DNA from: Chlorokybus atmophyticus | Taxonomy: Eukaryota; Streptophyta; Chlorokybophyceae; Chlorokybales; Chlorokybaceae | Direction: 5' to 3' | NCBI GenBank assembly: GCA_009103225.1 | Contig: RHPI01000810.1 | Span: forward strand, 1,043,965 to 1,107,964 | DNA length: 64,000 nucleotides | Part shown: positions 1-11,129 of the stretch, in pieces | How positions within the stretch are numbered: the stretch's first letter is position 1 | Layout of the letters: each line of letters opens with the position of its first letter | Notes under the pieces: model-generated | What the model was told of the DNA's origin: nothing | The model's input: only the letters and a program-made list of their open reading frames with translations | The model's database searches: none | Translations under genes and position numbers: made by a program

Positions 1-389
1 CCCCCCATCTTGGCTGTGTGTGCATGTCCTGGTGTTTCAAGTGGTCTAAGTGTACCATTTTGGCAGTTAATGGCGGGACTCACGGTAGTAGACTTTGTGT
101 GGCTGGCTGTTGTTGGTGTTAGATAGCAGCAAAGCAGCATGTAGACCCGTGTTTTGTTTCTGCGTTTTCCCACGTAACATTCAACAATAATTCACCAGTG
201 TAACTTCACACACGCTTGTCCGCATACCCTCTTGCACGGTTGTTCCGTCCGTAGCTGGACTGGTTTATTGACACGCAGAGGTGACAGCGACAGCCTCCCT
301 TGCATTGCTTCGACCAGTCAGACAAGACACGCACAATCAAGGCGATGGCATCGCAATTTGCATTTTGCAGCAGCATTTTGTTAGAACAT
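1..389. other. Intergenic left edge, no gene seen
   Basis: Only short overlapping ORFs without family resemblance are present. The homologous promoter block of copy A begins near position 390. Confidence 0.5.
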
Positions 390-452
390 CCGCAGCCTGC
401 TGCGCACCTGCTGCCAGTCAGAGACATGGACACATCCGCCTTGTATGACATG
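390..452 (+). promoter_or_regulatory. Decayed promoter block of copy A
   Basis: This stretch carries the family box GCTGCTGCCAGTCAG (about 409-423) followed by GAGACAT and CCGCCTT, as upstream of copies D and F. Where D and F have TATAAAA, this copy reads TGTATGACAT, so the TATA box has been lost. The assignment rests on homology between copies in this window. Confidence 0.55.
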
Positions 453-520
453 GCGGAGTTGGGTAACACATGGGGTGAGTTGTTGTGTTATCCAGTAAGT
501 TGTTGTTGCCGCGTGTAGAC

Positions 521-3223
521 ATGCCTCCTTTCGTCCGCCCTCTCACCCTCGCCCTCTCCTTCCTCCTCCTCTTCATCACCATCGCCATCACACCCTTGGC
601 CAATGGTGCGGTCACCAACTTCAATGCCTGTGTATGTTGGCTTGGGGACGTACTGAATGTTCTATTCTACGCTGTCTGGTGCTGGTTTGCCTGCATGTGT
701 ACATGTTGCAGCCATCTAATTACACTTGATTGGAAGTGACCAATCTGACAACCCTGCCTGTTGCTGTGGTTGTTGTGTGGCATGCATGCCTGCCTGCCTG
801 CTTGTGTACGTTTGCGTGCGCGTGTGTGTCCCTCAGCGCAGCCCCACCATCACCATTGGACGACCGCGCCACTGTCTCCGGCCGCGTGTACTGCGACGCA
901 TGCCAGAACGGCCGCTACGACTTCGGCACCGACTACCCGCGCAGCAACACCGAGGAGCACACAGTCACAACAACATCAACATAGGTGTTGATGCGTGCAC
1001 TAACACACAACAACAGGTGCGACTCACCTGCTACGCCAATGATGAATCTATGTATCCGCCGAAAATCATTGAACTAACCGACGCGACAACCTTCACGAGG
1101 CTGAGGGTGTGTTCAACTTCACGCGCCTTGCTGGCACCGAAGAGTCCGCTGCCAGACAGGGTAAAAAAGTGTTGTGTCCAACCAACCATGCATGCATCTA
1201 TGCTTTTGAGTGTACACATACATGCGTGTGTGCATGCGCGCTTCTGTCTGTGTGTGTACGCGAGCGCGTGCATGCGTGGGTACATGCATTGACCTTCTCT
1301 GCACTTGCACACACCACAAACTTTTAACTCTTCACAGGTGCACACTTTGAGGATTGCCTGTTGCAAGTCAACCGTGTGGCTGCGCATTGCTTTGCTCCGG
1401 TGGTTCTCGCCAGCGCAACCTGCAAAAACCCGCGCGACAACCTCGGAGTCCTCCACGCGGGAACAAAGTACAATGCTGATGTGTGCTTCGCTGCAGTTCC
1501 CACACCAAAGAAGTGCGACAAAGACCATAGCCACAGGTCACCACTGGTACCATCACACCTTGGGCTGGCACTGTTCAGAGAGATTTATGCTCATGTGCAT
1601 GTGGGTGTTAACCATGCTTTCCTTTCCAGGTGTGCACGCAGTTTGGTGATCGACTTTTCATCCAAGAATGCCAGCAACGGGCGGACCACCTATGCGATAC
1701 AGAGCATGTCTCTGAGCAACGCGCGCGTGACGGACCTGTACAGCCACCTGACTAGAGCAGTACCCGCCAACGATTACACGCTGACGAGCGGCGTTCAAGT
1801 CATGAATGGTGCGCACCATGTGTATGAAGATACAACCACACATGCACAACTGATATTTGTGCTGCTTGTGGTGTGCGTGCAAGCATGCATGTGTGCGCAT
1901 ATGACATGTTTGCATGCTCACTCTGTGTGAGTATTAGACAGCCTCTACTGGACGGAGGGTTCATATACATATTCAACTGACCCAGCCTCTGAGACCGAGC
2001 GCGTGTTCACTATTCCGGCGACAGACACATCTGGTGGGGCGCAGCCGGCATCCCAAATCTTCAACACACCCGTTGACCCTGCTAGCTCCATCGAGAGCAT
2101 CGTGTTTTATGGCAAGTGTCCATGCACGTAAGAACAACATCCTCCTGTGTTGTGTATTGTATCGATATGTGGGTGCAGATGGCGGGCGCCCGTTCATTCT
2201 GTGATGGAACTCAACAAAAATTGTCAGCACGAACGCCAACTGGCGAGCGTCCCCATCACTGCTTTATAAGGGGGATCCTCCGCCCGAAATTGGCGCCATT
2301 ATTTCTCACACCATTCACGCTCTTTCAATAGACGACTCCGGTGCGTGACTCTCCCACACATGCTTCAGGTGCGGATAAGCATGCATGCTAGCTGACTCGT
2401 TGCCACGCAGTGGTGCCCAACATCGTATATTGGGTGGAGTTCATCCCTTACTACACCGGCGCTGGCAAGCCGGATGAGTACACACTCAAGGCAATCCCGC
2501 TGTGCAATTGCGACCGCGTGTTGCTGCTGGGCCTGCAGGTGGACTCCGGTGAGTGCTTGTGTATGTGTGGTTGTGGGCGTGATGAGGTGGTGACTACTGT
2601 TATCACAGTTCATGGACCACTCTACGTTGGGTACCTGTCTGTTCATGGGAACTCAAATCAAGATGAGTTCATCATGGCAGTGCACAACACTGGCAGGGAT
2701 GGGCTTGAGGCCATTTTGATAAAGCAGCTGGGAACAATCTTCTGCAACTTTCGCATCAACAAATATGCTGGTGAGAGTATGCAGCACACAGGACTGAGCG
2801 CATGCGCACAGCCTCACACGAGCATGTGCATACTCATCTTGTTGACGGGTCTGGTTAATTACGCGTGCGCGCATGCGTGCGTGTGTGTGAGTACACGTGA
2901 AATCTAGCATGACCCCTGACTTATACGCAGATTCTCCAGTCATGTACAGCAGCACGTTGCCATTCTCTCCTTCGGTTTATACATTGGTTGGTAGTACGAA
3001 GGCCATCTACAAGTTGCAGCTGGACTTGTCCAACAACACGAGCCCTGTGCTTGCCAAAGGCTATGCGGTCCACACGAGCCGCATTCCAGATAATGTTCAT
3101 AACAGCGACATACTGTATGGTAAGAGCTGGCTTTCATTGCTTGTAGTCTGTGCGAGGTGCATGTGTGTGAGATGAAGTGTTATCAACTGCGACTCAACAG
3201 GTGCAAATTGTCTTAAGCATTAG
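521..3223 (+). pseudogene. Family copy A: secreted Ole e 1-like protein, broken
   Basis: All 11 family exons can be followed. Exon 1 (521-629) still encodes a good signal peptide (MPPFVRPLTLALSF...ANG). Exon 2 (837-954) has the Ole e 1 signature VYCDAC, and the last exon is at 3201-3223. The copy is disabled several times relative to copy E: one base is missing at the start of exon 2; the exon 2 donor is GAG|GAGCAC where other copies have CAG|GTGCAC; one base is missing before the VFNFTRLA motif near 1105; exon 7 has TGA in place of the first Trp of the LWWN motif (about 2204); and exon 8 lacks about 19 residues. The exon layout is otherwise preserved, so this is a decayed duplicate and not a processed copy. 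Its TATA box is also lost. Confidence 0.85.
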
Positions 3224-4600
3224 TGTGAACAAGGGTAAAGGGAGGCGTTTTGGATCAATATGTATCTAGGATTGTAGTGGGCGAGTCAGGTGTATTTGTT
3301 TGTGTCTGTGCGTACTGGGGGGGTATGTCTAGCGCATGCATCTCATCAAAGATGAAATGTGGGTGTATAAGCTATCGAATGAACATGTTGTAGAAGCTAG
3401 CTTGTACAAGCATGCATAACAGAAAAAGGGTATTGTACAACTTTGCATGACATGTTGTGCGGTGGTATGTGCGTTGGTAATACTTTGATGAGGTTTGGTT
3501 AGCAAATTTCTGGCTTTATGCTTGATCAATGTTTTGTTGTATTGTTGGTTTGATGATTAACTTCATCATCAACGAGTTGATGATAATAGTGTATACCGGC
3601 AGTTTTGGTGCTTATTTTCATTAGGACTTGTAGCAAACTGTTCAAGTCGATGTGCATGTATGCAAGGCAAGGTGTGCACAAGCGCAACTTCTGCGGAGTT
3701 CTCCCCAACAACTTGTAATAAGCAGGGGAGTTTCGGCTCTTAAGTCAACCTCCATGTGATGCGAACCGGAACATCCGACGATGGTTGTCATGGCATGAGC
3801 ACTTATTACATGCAGTATCACACTAGGCAGGTTGCTGGGAGACACATGCAGCTGCACACACACGTACCAGAGAGGGGCTACTCTACTTCATGCATGCAGC
3901 AACCCTATACATTACAATGCAAACCACATAGAGATTGCAGCCATAAGAGCTCTACAGTTATGTAGTTGTACAGACTATATGCTAAAGGGAGGGACGTGTC
4001 AAGGGGTTGGCATTGCTTATTCCTCCGCCCATGTGTCCACTATGCACATGACGTAGATCCCTTTCTTGATGTGGAGGATAAGCTGAGGAGAAGCCGTTCA
4101 ATGCACCGCATTGCTTATCGGCTTTGCAAAACTTGCATTAGACCAACATCCCCAACTGGGGGCTCCACCGTGAAACGGATGTCGTAGCACCCAGGGTTCG
4201 TCTCTCTTGTGCTAGCAACCAGACCCGCGCTCACAGCGTCAGGGTCCGCTTTGCTGCGGACCATGTGCATCGCTTGGGCACGACGAAGCATTGGAGCCAC
4301 CTACCGCCGCCATCATGCACCACCACTGCATGCAAATTATGGCAACATTACCTTAAGGCTGCCACCTCAGCTATAGAGAGGCCGCACTCAAACCGAATTC
4401 TGATTCAGATCGACCGCGATCACTATCAACGACTCAAATGCCTTGCGAGCAAAACAGACCGGATGCAAGACGACGGACGGTTATGGCAGTACCAGCCGTC
4501 ACTAAAGCAGTGGTAGAAGTACCCTGCTAGCATTCTCAATTAGCTAGTTGTTAATGCAAGTCCTTGTTGTTAGCCTTTTCTAAGCGATGCCTTTCCTATG
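3224..4600. other. Intergenic, no gene recognised
   Basis: I find only short ORFs in several frames, including a 61-codon minus ORF at 4115-4300. None resembles a family I know. Its right side runs into the degraded retroelement. Confidence 0.4.
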
Positions 4601-5199
4601 CCTTGTGGTTAGCTTCTTTTAATGTATACTTCTTGCTTGAACTCTAACCAAAAGGCAATTGTTCTTGGCTTGAAGAGTGTGAGAGTTTGAGCAGTGCGTG
4701 GCAGCAGAAAGAAGTTGAGGAACCCACCCACTCTCGAGCCGCATCATCCAAAAGTAAACCAGAGGACGACAGCACACTCACTATGCCGTCACGTCGTCAT
4801 CAAGGACATGTAATGGTCAGTGCAACGGTCAGGAGTTTGACCGGTAGAGGAACTCGTTTATCGCTGAAATGCAGAAGCAAGACTCTTGCTTCCGTCTTCG
4901 GAAAGACGAGGATCTTAGCTAACAGCGCATGAACAATTCAGTCAGCTTTCGCAGTATTTGAATAGTAGACCCTACAAGGCTTACCAGATATTAAAAGTAT
5001 AAAAAATAGTTTGAGAAAGACAAGCTGGTTTTGTTGCAATATCCGGTTAATAAAGGGGAGTTCATACCCAAATGTGAAAATTCAAAGAACCAACGACAGA
5101 ACAGGCCGCAACAGCAGGCAGGGAAGACGAGACGAAGAGTGAAACTCAGCTGGAGGCACGGAAGAACCTGGAGAAAGCCTAGTCCTTAAACCTACCTGC

Positions 5200-5997
5200 A
5201 TCTGACTTCTTGAGAAGGTTGGAGAAGAAGTACCGAAGGGACGCTGCACGCACCTACGAGGAGTCGCAGCAATTTCAGACTAAAGCTGGGAAGAACATCG
5301 GTGATATGCATTACAAATTGCGCACCCCGTGGGACGATGCTGCAACCGGATGCACAGAGAAATGCAAGTATGTGGACAGTTCCTCCAAAAGCTACCATAC
5401 AAGCTCTATTTTGCTGTCCGTGCTGAGATTGACAGGAAATATAACAAGATGGAGGATAGGAAGTTCGACATCTAAGGTGAGATTGATAGGCATAAGGAGT
5501 GAGAGAGCAAGAAGATCGAGCTGGTGATGAAGATCAACACGGCTGCCAGCTCCTCCAGCAGTCAGCTTAAAACAAAAGACGATTGGAGCAAGAAGCCCTT
5601 CACCAAGCAGGCACATGTTGCAGAACAAAAGAAGGGACCAACACCTGCAGCTAAAAACTCGACCGCAAGCTGTTTTTGCTGTGGCGCTGGCAGTTACCGA
5701 AGAGAGGAGCGCCCACAATGGAAAGAAGGCAAGGTAGAATGCGAACACTGTGAAAGGAAGGGTCACACCGAGCAAGGCTGCTGGGGGAATTACCAAGAGA
5801 GGAGACCAGCCAAGCAAGGTGCTGCTCGGGAGGCAAACACAGCTGCTGCTCAGCCTACAACTTACACACAGGCTCAAGTGGACGCTATGATGGCGTGTAA
5901 GATGCAAGAGATGGAGGCTCTTATGGCTTCAATGACTGCGCGCCTGGATGAAATGACATTGCACTGCATAGTTGCATATTACAAAGTACAAGTATAA
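5200..5997 (+). pseudogene. Retroelement gag with CCHC zinc knuckle, frameshifted
   Basis: The capsid-like part reads FLRRLEKKYRRDAARTYEE in one frame (5200s) and continues in another frame as a Lys/Arg/Glu-rich segment containing LPYKLYFAVRAEIDRKY (about 5378-5440), with TAA and TGA stops before 5524. From 5524 an open frame continues to 5997. It holds the nucleic-acid-binding knuckle CEHCERKGHTEQGC (about 5738-5780), a Cys-X2-Cys-X4-His-X4-Cys pattern, and ends in a Gln/Met-rich coil. A second Cys-rich piece, CFCCGAG, precedes the knuckle. The layout is typical of Ty3/gypsy gag; the breaks mean it is not functional. Confidence 0.75.
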
Positions 5998-5999
5998 AT

Positions 6000-6250
6000 A
6001 CAACAAGTCACCCATAGCAGTATTATGCGGTATTCTTAAGTAATTCACGTAATATGTGATTCGAATACGTTTTAAACACAAACTTTATTACATATGTGCA
6101 AAGTGAGCCACCAAGAAGTTGCAACTGGTAATAAACGCAAAAGCAAAACAAGATACTTAATGTTAAGCCACAGGCTTACTCAACTCTATGACTACATCAT
6201 TGTCAGGGTCAGAGTTTGACACCCAAGACATAAATTGCTCCTCGTAGCTA
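6000..6250. other. Non-coding insert or deletion scar inside the retroelement
   Basis: AT-richer than its flanks and without a coding frame. It sits exactly where protease, reverse transcriptase and most of RNase H should be, so it is probably the junction of a large internal deletion or rearrangement. Confidence 0.45.
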
Positions 6251-6264
6251 ACTCATGATGCCTT

Positions 6265-7880
6265 TCTGACAGGCAAGCTGGCACGGTGGGCATTATTGCT
6301 GCAGGAGTATAACTCTGAGGTGGAGCAACAGGAAGGCCTGTCCAACCAGGACGCAGTCGGCCTTAATCGCAACCTCAGCACCAACGATGCGACAGGAGCC
6401 CGACACGAGTTGGCACCTGCAGCCGCACCTCCAGGTGTAGCGGCCATATTCGCTGTCGTTGCGCTACGCTCAAAACGCAAGACCCAGGCCACTGAGGCAG
6501 CAGCAGACGAGGACGTGCCTTCTCTCGGGCCCACCGTCAGCGGCACAGAATTCTTACCAGAGGAAGCGCTCGCCGCCGACCCTGAGGTGGACGATGAGGA
6601 GTTGGCACCCACCGATACGCGACAGGTTATCTTGCTTGACAAGCCATCCCTCGCACTGCACCGGACTGGACAGCTTCCAGCAGGCATAAGCGCGCGCGAA
6701 AAGAACATCAGTCAACGCACTCAGCGCTATCGCTGGGCCGACGACAAGCTATATCAACGAATACAGAATGAGGACAAAGAGGTCCAAACACCAGCTACGC
6801 GAGAAGGCATTATTGCTGCTCTTTACATCGAGCTCGGACACTTCGGTGTCAAGCGCATGGCCAATTTGGTCAGGACTCTGTACTTGTGATATGGGGTGCA
6901 CAAACAGGTGGGCGAGATCGTCAGCGACTTCCAGCAGTGTGACATGGTCCGCGCGAGCCTCAACACGCGCAACGTCACCTTGCATCCCCTCCCCATCTCG
7001 GGATTGTTCTACCGCTCGGGACTAGACATCCTCGGGGACTTATCGCCCTTAACACGAGGCAACCGCTACATCTTTGTCATGATCGAGCACTTCTCCAAGT
7101 GGGTGGAGCTGGTGCCCCTGCCCGACAAGAGCAACGAGGGAGTAGCCCAGACTTTCCTCTCCCATGTACTCGGACGCTTCGGCAGCTGTGCCGAAGTCAT
7201 CACCAACCAAGGTACGGAGTTCAGAGGAGCCTTGGACAAGCTCATGGACAGAAGCTTCATCGATCATCGCCGTATTTCATGCGACCATTCACAAGCCGAT
7301 GGTCTCACTGAGCGTACCGTGCAAACCATCAAGAAGGCTTTGTGCAAGTACGTCCTCGACTACGACAAGAGCACATGGGATGACCACCTCCCATGGGTAG
7401 CGCTGGGGTACTGGCTGTCCAAGCAGGCAGCACTGCGGGAGTACAGCCCATACTATTTGCTGTTTGGAAGGCAGCCATTGCTCCCTCTTTGCGCACAGCA
7501 AGAGGTCGGCAGGGTGGTGGACAATCTCGACAACCCCGACGAGATGCTGTATAATCTGACAGTGCGCAGCGCGCTGTTCGAGCACACTGTCCCCATGGCC
7601 TTCAACAATTTGCGCATCGCTCAGCACCGCGGCACACTTCGCTACAAGCGTGTGCGCAGCGGTTTTTACAAAGAGCGCGAACGCCGCTTCCAGCCATGAG
7701 ACTTCATCTACCGCATGGCGACCACACACGACACCCTCGACACCTCCGTCGGGCGCGCTGTCTATAAGGTATTGAAGGTGTATCCCACAGGGGTATTGAA
7801 CCTTATGGGCCAACAGGGCGAGCACATGAAGGACAACATGGTGAATTGCGCGCCCTGTCATCTTCCCCACGTTGCTGGCT
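6265..7880 (+). pseudogene. Retroelement pol remnant: RNase H tail and integrase
   Basis: The segment opens with LARWALLLQEYNSEVE (about 6271-6318), the end of a Ty3-type RNase H. A spacer of about 130 residues rich in Ala, Glu and Pro follows. The integrase zinc-binding part (GHFGVKRMANLVRTLYL) is cut by TGA at 6887-6889 where Trp is expected, and only one of the usual two Cys remains (QQCDMVRA). The core runs in one frame at 6896-7699. The first catalytic Asp is in LDILGDL, but the second motif reads ITNQGTEF, with Asn where the catalytic Asp is normally found. The Glu is present in LTERTVQTIKK. A TGA at 7697-7699 separates the core from the C-terminal segment ending VNCAPCHLPHV. I judge it catalytically dead. 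Confidence 0.8.
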
Positions 7881-7915
7881 TCGGCAAGGTCCAGCACCCG
7901 CGACCGCTGCGAAGC

Positions 7916-8060
7916 ACCTGCTGCGAGAAATGTGGCAGTGCCGACAACAACCTAGTGATGCTGCGAAGGCTGCAACTAAGGCATGCACTGTTACTGCATT
8001 GACCCTCCATTGGACAAGGTGCCGCTGTGGAAGTATTTGGTGCTATGACTGCCGCATCAA
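7916..8060 (+). pseudogene. Broken PHD finger at the end of retroelement pol
   Basis: All eight ligands of a C4HC3 PHD finger can be found in order, across shifting frames: CEKC (7922-7933), CEGC (7962-7973), His and Cys of MHCYC (7983-7997), then the PHD-typical CIDPPLDKVP, and WCYDC (8038-8052). A frame shift separates the first and second Cys pairs, TAA follows CEGCN, and another shift precedes WCYDC. PHD fingers usually read histone H3 tails. In this position the module could have aided target-site choice, as chromodomains do in chromoviruses; that role is inference. Confidence 0.65.
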
Positions 8061-8090
8061 TGGTCCCCCACACAGTCGGTAGAAGTCGAG

Positions 8091-8208
8091 TACTGGAGCA
8101 GGAGGCTACCCCAGAGCCTCAGGGGGGGTGGCTTGTTGACTGTGTGTACTACTGGAGCAGGAGGCTACCCCAGAGCCTCAGGGGGGGTGGCTTGTTGACT
8201 GTGTGTAC
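8091..8208 (+). repeat. Perfect 59-base tandem duplication with polypurine tract
   Basis: Units at 8091-8149 and 8150-8208 are identical. Each holds CAGGGGGGGTGG followed by CTTGTTGACTGTG. A G-rich tract next to the start of an LTR-like repeat fits the polypurine primer site of an LTR element. Confidence 0.8.
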
Positions 8209-9296
8209 TACAGCATAGTAGGTACAGTAAGGAGGAGAGCGTCACCAGCTCTACTACTGATCAGATCCTCACATAGGTTCATCCCTGAGCCTATGCCTAT
8301 GTTTGGGGGGTTGTCTTTTTTTGTGTTGCTCTAATGCTGCGCGTAGCACCAGCATGCCCACGGCATGGGCGCTCTGCAGTGTGCCCGAGACGGCGTGACC
8401 CTCGGCCATGGCAGGCACGACAGCTATCATGCCAAACACCCTCGCATGTCAGTCCTCCTCGAGCATGCCAACATCCACCCCTCAGCCCGGGCTACCACTG
8501 GCAGCATGACGACCGTGCGCGCCCCAGCCTACTTTGTACCTCATGTAGCATGTAGCTAGGGCTACTCCATAGACATCTCTGTAAGAACTGCGCGTAGCTG
8601 ATCTTAGGAATTTGTTATTAGCTCATGTGCTATATCAGGTCTTATGAGATTTTCGTAGTATCATACGGCCTCGATGTGACTGTTGGCCTACTGCCTGCAT
8701 GGCACTGCACAGTCACGACTTGACATGTATAAGTAGGAAGTCAAGTCATTAGACTCGCTGGTGACACTGTGAGTGAGTACCAAGAGTAAAGACTCGGACT
8801 TTAAGAGCTTGTCAAGCAACTTTAACTGGAAGCACGGCGTCCTGTTGCCAAGAATTGCCTTACTGCGTGAGACACGGTGTATGCTCTTGTGCGCTGTGCT
8901 CGCCATTGCTGTGAGCTTGGTGGTGGTGTGTTTGCTGCATCAGTCAGGATATAGCATCTCTGAGTTGCTTGTTCATTCATCTTACTTAACAGTGTAACAC
9001 ATCATCCACTCATGCAAAGAACTGTGTGTACAGCACTACCTATTGTAGTGGCTTGTTGACTGTGTGTACTGTGTGTACTACAGCACAGTAGGTACAGTAA
9101 GGAGGAGAGCGTCACCAGCTCTACTACTGATCAGATCCTCACATCGGTTCATCCCTGAGCATATGCCTATGTCTGGGGGGTTGTCTTTGTTTGTGTTGCC
9201 CTAATGCTGCGCGTAGCACCAGCATGCCCACTGCATGGGCGCTCGTCTGCAGTGTGCCCGAGACGGCGTGACCCTCGACCATGGCAGGCACGACAG
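8188..9296 (+). repeat. LTR-like direct repeats of about 240 bases
   Basis: The stretch 8188-8423 recurs at 9049-9296 with few differences, both starting TGGCTTGTTGACTG and ending near GGCACGACAG. About 625 bases separate them. This may be two partly overlapping LTRs in tandem at the 3' end of the element. No third copy was found at the left end. Confidence 0.6.
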
Positions 9297-9810
9297 TCCT
9301 CTTTTGCCTCTACCCTATCCTCATCTTCTAAGCTGAGGTGAAGAAGGGAGGAGGATGCATGGGTAGAGAAAAGATGTGATGTGCTAGATGATGCTTGCGC
9401 ATTGCCTGTTGTAAGGGGTCGTGAGATCGGACTGCTGTCGTCTAGGATTTGCTCGTTGCTGCGGAATTGAACCTGGGTGGTGATGAAGTGGTGGGCTGGA
9501 AGGGGTTGAAGTGAGTGTGAAGAGTGGGGTGTGGGGGCTAAGATGAGGGCAAACGGGGAAAGTCTGACCGGAGGAGATCCGTTGGCATCATTTCCGCCAT
9601 CACTTCCTCAAGCTTCTGCCGTCCTAACTGCGTACACTGCTCTCACTGCCCAATTGACATAAATACGTTTTTGTTTTTTGGAGAAAGGGGTGGGTTAGGC
9701 TGCTAGAGGTCTAGTTGCGGGGGCCCATTCCGTCCCCCACGCCCCTAACATGTCAATCGCCAGCTGTGCCAAGTGGGAGGTGAGCCGCCGCTAGGGTTTT
9801 ACAAGCCGAC
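9297..9810. other. Intergenic, nothing recognised
   Basis: No coding frame or repeat was found between the last LTR-like repeat and the first homology to family copy B. Confidence 0.5.
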
Positions 9811-9814
9811 TGAT

Positions 9815-11120
9815 ACATCAACTCCAACTTCGAGACCTTGCGCGTGTTCACGATCTCGGCAACCGACACATCGGGTGAGGTTGCAGCCGGCATCTCAGAT
9901 CTTTAGCGCATACATGACACTAAGAGTACCGTGTTACATGGCAAGTGTCTATGCACACACATAAAACAGCACCCTCTTTTGTTGTGTACAATATGTATCA
10001 CATTAACATTGGCGTGCGGATGGCGGGCGCTGGTTTGTTGTGTGGTGGAACGCAATAAACATTGTCAGCACCAACAACGGGCGGGCCCCGGTACCGCTGT
10101 ACACAACACCATGTTACTCGCTCGCAGAACGTGTCGGCTCCCACACCATTGACGCCCTCACTGTAGACGACTCGGGTGTGTGACTTTCGTACATGTCAAA
10201 TTAACCCACGCACGCACGCTATCTTGTCGGCATGCAGCTTTGCCCAAAGTGTATTGAGTGGAGTTTAACACTTACTACAACAGCAAGCCGGCTGCGTACG
10301 TGCTCAAGCGCGGGGATAAATGCCAACGAGACGCGGCTCACCAACATACGGACATTTCCACCGTTCAACCCCGAACCTGGCTACGGCTCTTTGCTGTTGG
10401 ACATGCAGCTGGACTTTGGTAAGCGGTGCTTGGGTGTATGCGTGCGTGCGTGCATGATGAAGTTGTTGCTTGTCGGTGTTGCAGTTCACGGACGGCTCTA
10501 CGTTGGGCACTTGACGGATGGTGAGTTTATTATTGTGATAAAACCGTTTAGCACTTTCTTCTACAACTTTTGCGCCGACATCTACACTGGTAAGACTGGT
10601 GATGACAAGGCATGGTCATGGCTTGTCACGTGCAGCACGCTGACTGGAATTGGGCTTAATACGTAAGTTTGTGCGTATGTATATAGCATTGGTGTGCGCG
10701 CAAGCGCATGTGCATGTGGGTGTGTGCATATTCATAGTAGCGCGCGGGCTTGTGTGCATGCGCAGGCACGCTCATGTCAAGGTGTGTGGTTTGTGCGTGT
10801 ACAAGGTGTGTGCGTGCGTGTCTGTGAGTGTGCATGGTCCGGCATGACCTCTCAAGTTGTATGCAGACCCACCGATCCTTTACAGCAGCACGCTGTCGTA
10901 CTCTTCTATTGCCAGAACATACATCGACCTTCTTGCGGCCATTTACAAGCTGCAGCTCAACATGTCCAACAACACCCGGCACATTGGTCTCATTCCTCGG
11001 TGTAATTGCAGTTGACATCCTATACGGTAAGCGCTGGCTCTCTATCTTCTGTACTGACGGTGCACGTGATGTGGATTTGTGAAATAAGGTGTGGCTGACC
11101 GTGTTTAGGGGCAACGGCGA
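9815..11120 (+). pseudogene. Family copy B: 5'-truncated Ole e 1-like family gene
   Basis: Homology starts inside exon 6, so the signal peptide and the whole Ole e 1 domain are absent. Exon 6 ends at 9940 with the family GC donor (GCAAGT). The exon 7 acceptor reads GTGCGG where other copies have GTGCAG. Exon 7 (about 10019-10177) is open with WFVVWWN. Exon 8 has TGA for Trp in the VYWVE motif (about 10254), then a frameshift near 10315. Exon 9 (about 10484-10590) keeps the RLYVGHL motif. Exon 10 (about 10866-11026) loses frame before the DILYG end. The truncation faces the retroelement, which suggests the element's arrival or later loss removed the 5' half. Confidence 0.8.
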
Positions 11121-11129
11121 GAGTTTGCT

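Larger units (their letters stand above)
4687..9296 (+). mobile_element. Degraded Ty3/gypsy LTR retrotransposon
   Basis: Order of recognisable parts: gag-like coding (about 5200-5997), a short tail of RNase H (about 6265-6370), an integrase region with broken zinc-binding part (about 6720-6960) and core (to about 7699), an integrase C-terminal segment (7700-7880), a broken PHD finger (7922-8052), a duplicated polypurine stretch (8091-8208), and LTR-like direct repeats (8188-8423 and 9049-9296). Protease, reverse transcriptase and most of RNase H are missing between gag and the 6265 fragment. Frameshifts and stops occur throughout. No matching left LTR was seen, so the left boundary is a guess. 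The element separates family copies A and B, and B has lost its 5' half on this side. Confidence 0.75.
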
